This document shows, in pieces, positions 1 through 5,219 of a stretch of DNA of 5,869 bases (position 1 is its first letter; every line of letters begins with the position of its first letter). The stretch comes from Actinomycetota bacterium (GTDB taxonomy: Bacteria > Actinomycetota > Actinomycetes > S36-B12), in the NCBI GenBank assembly GCA_947472655.1, contig CANJCG010000090.1, forward strand, positions 1 to 5,869, given 5' to 3'. The position numbers were made by a program, and so were the translations under genes. The notes beneath the pieces were generated by a model, which saw nothing but the letters and a program-made list of their open reading frames with translations, ran no database searches and was not told where the DNA came from.

Positions 1-354
1 CCGAATTTCCTTGGCTCGATACTGCAGGCTTCCTCGCCCCGTCCAATATTCCGGCTTGGCAAACACGATGACTCGCTGGCCTTGAGCAAGGGGTGGTTCT
101 ACTCCGCCCACAAGGGCAGCGTCTGCCACCACGGTGAGTGACATGTCGACATCTGGATCGCGGAGCACCAAGTAAATGTTGCGGGCCCCCGGGCGAGGTC
201 GAAATTCGGCAACCTGACCATCAATCCAGATGGGGCCTAGCCGCCCGATCCATTCCCCGACGAGTCGCGAAACCGTGCGAACAGGGGTTGGGTGTTCAGC
301 GGAGGAGTCAAGGGCCACAGATGCAGCGTATGTGTTACCGGTGATGTAGGACAT
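1..354 (-). CDS. xseA: Exodeoxyribonuclease VII large subunit, N-terminal part (cut by window edge)
   Basis: XseA is the large subunit of exonuclease VII, which with the small subunit XseB degrades single-stranded DNA to oligonucleotides in the cytoplasm during repair. Only the first 118 codons are in the window; the gene runs off at base 1, so the catalytic region is not visible. The translated part matches the N-terminal OB-fold (nucleic-acid binding) region of XseA: VRTVSRLVGEWIGRLG (25-40), then GQVAEFRPRPGAR (46-58), a beta-rich stretch YLVLRDPDVDMSL (61-73) and FAKPEYWTGRGSLQYRA (98-114). The ATG at 354-352 is fixed by an in-frame TAG directly upstream (357-355). No Shine-Dalgarno sequence precedes it, and a TACCAT hexamer lies 5 nt upstream, so the mRNA may be leaderless. 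It diverges from ispH. xseB would be expected further downstream on this strand, outside the window. Confidence 0.93.
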   Translation of the reverse strand, partial: MSYITGNTYAASVALDSSAEHPTPVRTVSRLVGEWIGRLGPIWIDGQVAEFRPRPGARNIYLVLRDPDVDMSLTVVADAALVGGVEPPLAQGQRVIVFAKPEYWTGRGSLQYRAKEIR

Positions 355-355
355 C

Positions 356-361
356 TACGAT
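356..361 (+). promoter_or_regulatory. Candidate -10 hexamer of ispH (leaderless)
   Basis: TACGAT at 356-361 fits TAnnnT and ends 7 nt before ATG 369, which would give an essentially leaderless ispH transcript. The possible -35 around 333-339 (GTTACC-like) is weak. If this promoter is correct, the earlier in-frame ATG at 360 lies inside the -10 box and could not be translated from this transcript. It overlaps the candidate xseA -10 by two bases on the opposite strand. Confidence 0.42.
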
Positions 362-365
362 GGTA
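360..365 (-). promoter_or_regulatory. Candidate -10 hexamer of xseA (leaderless)
   Basis: On the minus strand the hexamer TACCAT (365 to 360) fits the actinobacterial TAnnnT -10 pattern. It ends 5 nt before the xseA ATG at 354, slightly short of the usual spacing, so transcription would begin at or next to the A of the ATG. I see no good -35 element at 16-18 nt spacing. The hexamer shares bases 360-361 with the opposing -10 candidate of ispH. This is pattern matching only. Confidence 0.38.
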
Positions 366-368
366 GGC

Positions 369-1328
369 ATGTCGAGCCCAAAGCGAGTCCTGCTAGCTGC
401 CCCCCGGGGATACTGCGCCGGTGTGGACCGGGCGGTCACCACTGTTGAAAACGCGCTAGACATCTACGGGGCACCAATTTATGTCCGTAAACAAATCGTG
501 CACAACCAATACGTGGTCAAGAGTCTGGAAGATCGAGGCGCAATCTTCGTAGATGAACTCAGTGAAGTTCCAAAAGGTGCAACTGTGGTCTTTTCCGCTC
601 ATGGTGTCTCGCCGACCGTTCATGTAGAAGCCGATGAGCGTGGGCTGAAAGCCATTGACGCAACCTGCCCGCTCGTGACGAAAGTGCATTCTGAGGCCCG
701 CCGCTTTGCGGCTGAGGGTTATCAAATTGTGTTGATTGGTCACGAAGGACATGAGGAAGTTGAGGGCACCACAGGCGAAGCCCCTGATGTGATCACACTC
801 GTTCAAGATCCAAAAGACGCAGCGACTGTTCAGTTCAATTCGGATGAGAAGTTGATCTGGTTGTCTCAGACCACCTTGTCAGTTGACGAAACTATTGCAA
901 CCGTTGATGTATTGCAAAGTCGTTTCCCAAATCTTGTTAGCCCTCCTAGTGACGACATCTGCTACGCAACTCAAAATCGTCAAGCTGCCGTGAAAGCAAT
1001 TGCAGCAGATTGTGACGTTGTTATTGTCGTTGGTTCTGGAAATTCTTCCAACTCAGTTCGACTTGTTGAAGTTGCTGTTGAGGCAGGGGCTAATACTTCG
1101 TATCGGGTTGATGGTGCGCATGAACTTCAAGAAGTTTGGTTTGACAATGCAACCACGATTGGACTGACAAGCGGTGCATCAGTGCCAGAGATTTTGGTTC
1201 AAGACGTGATTCGCTGGTTGGCAGAGCGTGGATACGTTGACGTAGAAGAAGTCACGACCACTGTTGAAAAAATGGTCTTTGCGTTGCCGCCGGAATTGCG
1301 TCGAGACATGAAAACGCAGACGCACTAA
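369..1328 (+). CDS. ispH: 4-hydroxy-3-methylbut-2-enyl diphosphate reductase
   Basis: IspH (LytB) is the last enzyme of the MEP pathway: a cytosolic iron-sulfur enzyme that reduces HMBPP to isopentenyl and dimethylallyl diphosphate. All family hallmarks are visible (numbering from ATG 369, 319 aa): the three cluster cysteines at C16 (PRGYCAGVDRAV), C100 (DATCPLVTKVH) and C198 (DDICYATQNRQ). Substrate-binding histidines are H45 (IVHNQYV), H78 (FSAHGVSP) and H128 in IGHEGHEEVEGT, with the proton-relay glutamate E130. SQTTLS (166-171) and the VGSGNSSNS loop complete the active site. Length is normal. The start is ambiguous: ATG 369 fits a leaderless promoter, whereas ATG 360 (three residues longer) has a weak TAGGA about 9 nt upstream. 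The 3' end overlaps the convergent DUF6542 gene by 4 nt. Function is near certain. Confidence 0.97.
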   Translation: MSSPKRVLLAAPRGYCAGVDRAVTTVENALDIYGAPIYVRKQIVHNQYVVKSLEDRGAIFVDELSEVPKGATVVFSAHGVSPTVHVEADERGLKAIDATCPLVTKVHSEARRFAAEGYQIVLIGHEGHEEVEGTTGEAPDVITLVQDPKDAATVQFNSDEKLIWLSQTTLSVDETIATVDVLQSRFPNLVSPPSDDICYATQNRQAAVKAIAADCDVVIVVGSGNSSNSVRLVEVAVEAGANTSYRVDGAHELQEVWFDNATTIGLTSGASVPEILVQDVIRWLAERGYVDVEEVTTTVEKMVFALPPELRRDMKTQTH

Positions 1329-2140
1329 CGTCGAGCGCGCACCACAACGATTGCTAATGCAATAAGTGTTGTGGAGATAACCCAGAACCAGTTATCTGCC
1401 AGAGTGAAGAAACCATTCACCACGGCGGAGATTAAGGCGCCACCTGCGCGACTTTGACCTAACTGTCCAACCGTGACGGCCGCGATTCCATAGGCGAGCG
1501 GCGGAGCGATCACGGCGACACTTGCATCGCTGACGCGGACTTTGAGCGCGCAAAAGACTGCTGATGCCAGCATTGCAACGCCGGTCAACCAACCAAGGCC
1601 TGATCCGTTGATGAATGAATCAAGGAACCCAGCAACCAGGCCGACGCCGATAACAATGATGTAGACGCCCATGGGATTGAGGCCAGGATCACCTCGGCGT
1701 GATTTCGCCATCTCTTGGCTCTCTTTCGGGCTTGCCTCGGGAGCGGATAGTGCTTGGATTGGTGCGGCAACGGCCCGATCTGAGTCTGTATCAACCTCGG
1801 AAACCGGTTGGGCTGGTGCACTTTGGACATTCATGGTGCGTAGATCTGAAATTTGGTTGGCGGGCAGGGCAGCCAGTGCTCCCGAGGCCGCATCTGCTCC
1901 TCGGCTGCGAAAGAGGCGGCCAGTGTCGGCGCTAGGGCTGGTGAACGCTGGATCTGGGAGAACCGCAGATGGTTGGGGATCAACGAACGCAACAACTGGC
2001 TCTGGGTCAGGCTCAGCGGGAGCCCGAATGGCTACTGGTTCGGGACGGAAAAGTGAGCTGTAGGCGTCATCGTCAGCAGGATCGCTAATGATTGGTCTGT
2101 CCGTCACTCCTCGAGGGTATCTAACAAACTCACCCAGCAT
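1325..2140 (-). CDS. DUF6542-type membrane protein with disordered N-terminal half
   Basis: Function unknown. The 271-residue protein has two halves. Residues 1-145 are rich in Pro, Ala, Asp and Ser with many acidic positions and no obvious fold, so probably disordered and cytoplasmic. Residues 157-271 hold about four hydrophobic segments (roughly 158-175, 183-200, 206-226, 252-268), including GSGLGWLTGVAMLASAVF and VIAPPLAYGIAAV, which match the actinobacterial DUF6542 domain as I remember it. The protein ends in a short basic tail (RARR). ATG 2140 overlaps the end of rmuC by 11 nt, suggesting translational coupling. An in-frame GTG at 2107 is an alternative start; its purine-rich GAGGA is too close to be a good ribosome site. 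The frame is open up to 2329 inside rmuC, but that extension lacks domain character. An equivalent gene lies beside ispH in mycobacteria (Rv1111c, from memory). Its 3' end overlaps ispH tail-to-tail. Confidence 0.8.
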   Translation of the reverse strand: MLGEFVRYPRGVTDRPIISDPADDDAYSSLFRPEPVAIRAPAEPDPEPVVAFVDPQPSAVLPDPAFTSPSADTGRLFRSRGADAASGALAALPANQISDLRTMNVQSAPAQPVSEVDTDSDRAVAAPIQALSAPEASPKESQEMAKSRRGDPGLNPMGVYIIVIGVGLVAGFLDSFINGSGLGWLTGVAMLASAVFCALKVRVSDASVAVIAPPLAYGIAAVTVGQLGQSRAGGALISAVVNGFFTLADNWFWVISTTLIALAIVVVRARR

Positions 2141-3233
2141 CAGCAATGAGCTCGGGTGCGGAGAGTGGTCGAGTTGTGGTGTGCAACATGGTGGGGGCTT
2201 CGAGCTCGGCGTCACCGGTTCCCAACTCACCAAATTGGCGGGCTGTGACCAAAACCCGGGTTTCAAGGGAGCCGACTGCTTTGTTGTAGTTGGACACTGC
2301 GGCATCAAGTGAATTTCCAACGCGAGCAAAGTGCGTGGCCATCGTGACTAAGCGTCGATGTAGTTCGATCCCGAGCACTCGAATTTCTTCGGCGTGCTCA
2401 GCAAGTTGCTCTTGGCGCCAAGTCAGCGAGACAGTACGTAAGAGCGCGAAAAGTGTGGTGGGTGTAGCGGGAACAACATTGCACTCGAATGCGTAATCAA
2501 GTAAATCCGGGCGCATCTGTAACGCAGTTTCTAGCAGTGCTTCTGATGGCAAGAACATCACGACGAACTCTGCATTATTTGGCACGAGGGCTTGATAGTC
2601 GCGGGTTTTCAGCGCATCGATATGTCGAATGACTGCATCAGCATGTTGGCGTAAACGTAATTGCAAGCTGGCTTCATCTGTGGTTTGTTCGGCTTCAAGG
2701 AAGGCAGCAAGTGGCACTTTTGCATCGATGACAACGCTGCGATTACCGGCTAAACGAATGATCATGTCGGGTCGACCAATCGCATCGACTGAGCCGACCG
2801 TGGCTTGTTCTACAAAATCAACTCGATCCAACAAGCCAGATGCCTCAACGAGACGGCGAAGTTGCATTTCACCCCAACGCCCTCGTGCACCCGTGCGGCT
2901 GAGCACTTCAGCAAGGCGGGAGGCCTCGCGGCGCACATCGTCAGTTGAGCGTTGCAACACCTGAACCTGGCTCTCCCAGGTGGTGGTGAGTGTGGTGCGA
3001 AGCTCGGTTTGAGCAGCAACGTTGGTGCGCTCGTGGCGCTCAACTTGGGCTGCCAGAGCCTGCAGGGACTCCGCGACGGGAGTGAGGGCTCCAACTACAG
3101 CTGCATCGGCAGCAGCCGCATTGCGGTTGCGGTAGAAAAACAGCAGCGCGGTGACACTGGAACCCACCAGCATTCCAATTCCAAGCAGGATCAGCACGGA
3201 TTCAAGGGGAAGATTGCTCGTAGCCATGGTCAT
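2130..3233 (-). CDS. rmuC: RmuC family DNA recombination protein
   Basis: RmuC proteins carry a PD-(D/E)XK nuclease-like fold; in E. coli RmuC was linked to limiting recombination at short inverted repeats, but its biochemistry is poorly defined. From ATG 3233 (367 aa) the order is: one N-terminal membrane segment (about 11-33, followed by basic YRNRN), a coiled-coil stretch (about 50-112), then the RmuC core. The core begins with GARGRWGEMQLRRLVEASGL (115-134), has the nuclease-like motif GRPD (153-156) and IDAKVPL (169-175), and continues with FVVMFLPSEALLETAL, ATPTTLFALLRTVSLTWRQE and NYNKAVGSLETRVLVTARQF, all typical of the family. The anchor would hold it at the inner face of the membrane. 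The start is uncertain: ATG 3233, ATG 3227 and TTG 3257 are in frame, none with a clear SD. It is the first gene of a two-gene operon with the DUF6542 protein and diverges from ychF. Confidence 0.93.
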   Translation of the reverse strand: MTMATSNLPLESVLILLGIGMLVGSSVTALLFFYRNRNAAAADAAVVGALTPVAESLQALAAQVERHERTNVAAQTELRTTLTTTWESQVQVLQRSTDDVRREASRLAEVLSRTGARGRWGEMQLRRLVEASGLLDRVDFVEQATVGSVDAIGRPDMIIRLAGNRSVVIDAKVPLAAFLEAEQTTDEASLQLRLRQHADAVIRHIDALKTRDYQALVPNNAEFVVMFLPSEALLETALQMRPDLLDYAFECNVVPATPTTLFALLRTVSLTWRQEQLAEHAEEIRVLGIELHRRLVTMATHFARVGNSLDAAVSNYNKAVGSLETRVLVTARQFGELGTGDAELEAPTMLHTTTRPLSAPELIADAG

Positions 3234-3283
3234 TACGATGGCACGGGGGACTGACAATCTGCCGCTCTGAGAGGATGATCGGC
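3234..3283. other. Divergent rmuC-ychF intergenic region
   Basis: Fifty bases separate the chosen rmuC and ychF starts and must hold or overlap both promoters. A CTGACAA stretch at 3251-3257 reads as a -35-like CTGACA on the plus strand and TTGTCA on the minus strand. However, neither has a convincing -10 hexamer at a spacing that puts the transcript start before the start codon. I therefore mark the region but do not assign promoters. Confidence 0.3.
3270..3275 (+). promoter_or_regulatory. Shine-Dalgarno site of ychF
   Basis: AGAGGA at 3270-3275 lies 8 nt before GTG 3284, a normal spacing. It overlaps the earlier in-frame ATG at 3275, which would have no usable ribosome site of its own. This decides the start in favour of GTG 3284. 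Confidence 0.6.
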
Positions 3284-4357
3284 GTGGCCCTCACTATTGG
3301 AATCGTCGGACTCCCCAACGTTGGCAAGTCAACGATGTTTAACGCCCTGACCAAAAACAACGTTCTTGCAGCGAATTACCCCTTTGCCACGATCGAGCCA
3401 AACACTGGAGTAGTCGGCGTTCCCGATGCTCGTTTGGACGATTTAGCGCGCATCTTTGGGTCCGAAAGAATCCTGCCGGCAACCGTCATGTTCGTTGACA
3501 TTGCCGGAATCGTGAAAGGTGCCAGTGAAGGCGCAGGGCTAGGAAATAAGTTTCTTTCCACTATCCGTGAGTCCGATGCGATCTGCCAAGTGTTACGCGC
3601 TTTTGTTGACGATGACGTCATCCACGTTGAAGGCCGCGTGTCACCAGAAGAAGACATGGCAACCATCAACACTGAATTGATTCTGGCTGACATGCAGTCG
3701 CTGGAAAAAGCGATTCCGCGTCTTCAAAAGGAAATTCGCACAGACAAGTCAAAGATCGTTGTGCTTGAGGCTGCGGAAGCAGCTCAAAAGATTCTTGATG
3801 AGGGCTCAACGCTCTTTCAGGCAAAAATAGACATGGAACCGTTGCGTGAGCTTTTCTTGCTCACTGCAAAGCCATTCGTCTACGTCATCAACGTTGATGA
3901 GAACGAACTTGGCGATGAAGAATTCAAAGAACGCATGCGGCGGTTAGTCAGTCCAGCAGAAGCAGTGTTCTTAAACGCAAAACTGGAAGCAGAACTTGGC
4001 GAACTTGATGATGCCGAAGCGATGGAGCTGCTGGAATCAGTCGGCCAAACTGAGTCTGGGTTGAATGCGCTTGCTCGAGTTGGTTTTGCAACCCTTGGCC
4101 TGCAGACTTACCTGACCGCTGGTCCTAAAGAATCACGTGCCTGGACTATTCCTGTTGGCGCGACTGCACCCGAAGCTGCTGGTGTGATTCACACAGACTT
4201 CCAAAAAGGTTTCATCAAAGCTGAAGTTGTTTCCTTTGCTGATCTCATGGAAAACGGTTCAATGGCTGAAGCAAAAGCCAAGGGCAAGGTGCGCATTGAA
4301 GGTAAGGACTACGTTATGGCTGACGGAGATGTCGTCGAGTTCCGTTTCAACGTCTAA
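3284..4357 (+). CDS. ychF: Redox-regulated ATPase YchF (Obg-like, OLA1 family)
   Basis: YchF is a cytosolic, ribosome-associated P-loop NTPase of the Obg family that prefers ATP; in E. coli it is tied to the oxidative stress response. From GTG 3284 (357 aa) the Walker A motif is GLPNVGKST (9-17), followed by FNALTKN and NYPFATIEPN typical of the family. The G3 motif is DIAG (72-75) followed by I76, the hydrophobic residue replacing the catalytic Gln in HAS-type NTPases. The G4 position is NVDE (203-206) rather than NKxD, which explains the relaxed, ATP-preferring specificity. A coiled-coil middle section precedes a C-terminal TGS domain (about 271-357: LQTYLTAGPKESRAWTI, FQKGFIKAEV, DYVMADGDVVEFRFNV). 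The GTG start is preferred because it has an SD 8 nt upstream and gives the usual short N-terminus (VALTIGIVGLPN). ATG 3275 would add three residues. A Nudix gene follows after 5 nt. Confidence 0.97.
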   Translation: MALTIGIVGLPNVGKSTMFNALTKNNVLAANYPFATIEPNTGVVGVPDARLDDLARIFGSERILPATVMFVDIAGIVKGASEGAGLGNKFLSTIRESDAICQVLRAFVDDDVIHVEGRVSPEEDMATINTELILADMQSLEKAIPRLQKEIRTDKSKIVVLEAAEAAQKILDEGSTLFQAKIDMEPLRELFLLTAKPFVYVINVDENELGDEEFKERMRRLVSPAEAVFLNAKLEAELGELDDAEAMELLESVGQTESGLNALARVGFATLGLQTYLTAGPKESRAWTIPVGATAPEAAGVIHTDFQKGFIKAEVVSFADLMENGSMAEAKAKGKVRIEGKDYVMADGDVVEFRFNV

Positions 4358-4362
4358 GTGAA

Positions 4363-4779
4363 ATGACGCAGCCTTCACACGGTCAGGACATGTTTGTCGT
4401 TTCGGCGGTTGTACTACGTGATGAACGAGGTCGGATTTTGGTTGTTCGTAAACGTGGGACGAGTCGGTACATGCTGCCTGGCGGGAAAATTGAAGTCGGT
4501 GAAACACCCGCATATGCTGCAATCCGTGAGTTGTGTGAAGAAGTGGGTGCTGTTCTCAACGAAGAACAACTCACTTTTTTGGGTCAATGGACCACGGATG
4601 CTGCAAATGAGCCGGGCCATTTAGTTCAAGGTCATATTTTCGAACATCCGTGGATCGCCGGATTGAATGTTCAGGCAGAAATCGAAGACTTGCTGTGGCT
4701 GCACCCTGATGAAATGGCCTCAAGAAACGATCTTGCACCGCTTCTTACTGAGCGTGTCCTGCCTGCGCTTGGGTTGTAA
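4363..4779 (+). CDS. Nudix hydrolase (MutT-like)
   Basis: A small cytosolic hydrolase of nucleoside-diphosphate-linked compounds; the exact substrate cannot be read from the sequence. The complete Nudix box GX5EX7REUXEEXGU spans G41-A63: G41, E47, then R55-E56-L57, E59-E60 (metal ligands) and G62. It is preceded by YMLPGG (36-41), as in MutT/ADP-ribose pyrophosphatase-like members. The first strand VVSAVVLRDERGRILVVRKRG (12-32) is also typical. At 138 aa it is a single-domain family member. A NUDIX protein of this type could clean oxidised nucleotides, but could equally act on ADP-ribose or NDP-sugars. ATG 4363 lies 5 nt after the ychF stop with no strong SD, so translation is probably coupled to ychF. 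In-frame ATG 4390 is possible but would trim the N-terminus before the first strand and has poor spacing from its AGGA. Confidence 0.93.
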   Translation: MTQPSHGQDMFVVSAVVLRDERGRILVVRKRGTSRYMLPGGKIEVGETPAYAAIRELCEEVGAVLNEEQLTFLGQWTTDAANEPGHLVQGHIFEHPWIAGLNVQAEIEDLLWLHPDEMASRNDLAPLLTERVLPALGL

Positions 4780-4804
4780 ATCAACACCTTTCGATAGCCT
4801 GCTC

Positions 4805-4833
4805 TTAACGAAGGATTCCTAACCCTCTAAATT
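4805..4833 (+). promoter_or_regulatory. Candidate promoter of the DoxX-like gene
   Basis: TTAACG (4805-4810; four of six match TTGACA) and TAAATT (4828-4833; fits TAnnnT) are separated by exactly 17 nt, giving a predicted start near 4840. This lies in the 73-nt gap after the Nudix gene, the largest gap in the window, and suggests that the DoxX-like gene has its own transcription unit. The predicted leader would be short and would cut into the 5' edge of the SD, so the start may be a few bases earlier. Confidence 0.4.
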
Positions 4834-4836
4834 TGC

Positions 4837-4842
4837 AAAGGA
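4837..4842 (+). promoter_or_regulatory. Shine-Dalgarno site of the DoxX-like gene
   Basis: AAAGGA at 4837-4842 is 10 nt before ATG 4853, one of the clearer ribosome sites in a window where most starts have none. Confidence 0.5.
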
Positions 4843-4852
4843 TCACTCGACC

Positions 4853-5197
4853 ATGGCACTCCTCATTCTTGCAGCACTGCTTGGACTTACGGCTACTTTT
4901 TCGGCATACGGAAAACTTTCGATGAACGAGAAGGCTGCAGAAATGTTGCATCACATCGGGCTGAATGAGCGCCAGATCCGGCTACTTGGGACAACAGAAA
5001 TTCTCGGCTCACTGGGCTTGCTTCTCGGAATTTGGATCCCAGTGCTGGGCTTACTCGCCGCTCTTGGTTTCGTTGTGTATTTCTTGGGAGCTGCAGGTGC
5101 GCACTTTCGTGCGAAAGACGGAATCAAAGAAATGGCGCCAGCAATTCTGCTGTTCGTGATTTCGCTAGTTGTCACGGTGCTTCAGTTTGCTCGCTAG
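4853..5197 (+). CDS. Small DoxX-like family membrane protein
   Basis: A 114-residue integral membrane protein with four predicted membrane segments (about 2-20, 44-61, 63-83, 94-112). The pattern resembles the DoxX-like family: SAYGKL (17-22) at the end of helix 1, a soluble-looking segment EMLHHIGLNERQIRLLG (30-46), GSLGLLLGIWIPVLGLLAALG (helices 2-3), then FLGAAGAHFRAKD (77-89) and a final helix. DoxX was named for a subunit of the archaeal thiosulfate:quinone oxidoreductase; most bacterial DoxX-like proteins have no proven function, and a mycobacterial DoxX protein has been linked to oxidative stress. No quinone or metal site can be read here. ATG 4853 has an SD and a promoter candidate. 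The gene is 73 nt after the Nudix gene and 22 nt before the DUF1801 gene. Family assignment is good, function open. Confidence 0.8.
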   Translation: MALLILAALLGLTATFSAYGKLSMNEKAAEMLHHIGLNERQIRLLGTTEILGSLGLLLGIWIPVLGLLAALGFVVYFLGAAGAHFRAKDGIKEMAPAILLFVISLVVTVLQFAR

Positions 5198-5207
5198 GCC
5201 GATCCTG

Positions 5208-5213
5208 TATTTT
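5208..5213 (+). promoter_or_regulatory. Candidate -10 hexamer of the DUF1801-HhH gene (leaderless GTG)
   Basis: TATTTT at 5208-5213 fits TAnnnT and is followed by exactly six bases before GTG 5220, so transcription should start on the first base of the start codon. No SD precedes the GTG, which agrees with leaderless expression. The -35 region around 5185-5191 is weak. The element lies in the 22-nt gap after the DoxX-like stop codon, so the gene may also be read from the upstream promoter. Confidence 0.5.
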
Positions 5214-5219
5214 TATTGA

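Noticed and set aside
138..344. 68-residue plus-strand open frame before ispH
   Set aside because: Antisense to xseA, whose minus-strand translation is a clear family match; the plus-strand product has no family character.
456..806. 116-residue minus-strand open frame inside ispH
   Set aside because: Antisense to the most conserved part of ispH; a shadow frame.
1671..2063. 130-residue plus-strand open frame opposite the DUF6542 gene
   Set aside because: Rich in Ser/Gly/Arg/Ala, no recognisable motif, and explained as the antisense shadow of the Pro/Ala-rich disordered coding region.
2141..2329. 63-residue N-terminal extension of the DUF6542 frame up to an ATG at 2329
   Set aside because: It lies entirely inside the 3' part of rmuC in another frame, has low-quality composition and leaves an implausibly long overlap. 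ATG 2140 at the rmuC stop is a better start.
3251..3279. Plus-strand promoter CTGACA-17-GATGAT for ychF
   Set aside because: The predicted transcript start (about 3286) would fall after the chosen GTG start codon, and the -10 is weak.
3890..3901. NVDE in place of NKxD in YchF as a damaged G4 motif
   Set aside because: This substitution is normal in the YchF/OLA1 family and underlies ATP preference.
4394..4624. Second plus-strand frame within the Nudix gene
   Set aside because: The other frame carries a full Nudix box; this one has none.
4811..4820. AAGGATTCCT as a terminator stem after the Nudix gene
   Set aside because: The inverted repeat AGGA/TCCT has a single-base loop and no T-run, so it cannot form a terminator hairpin.
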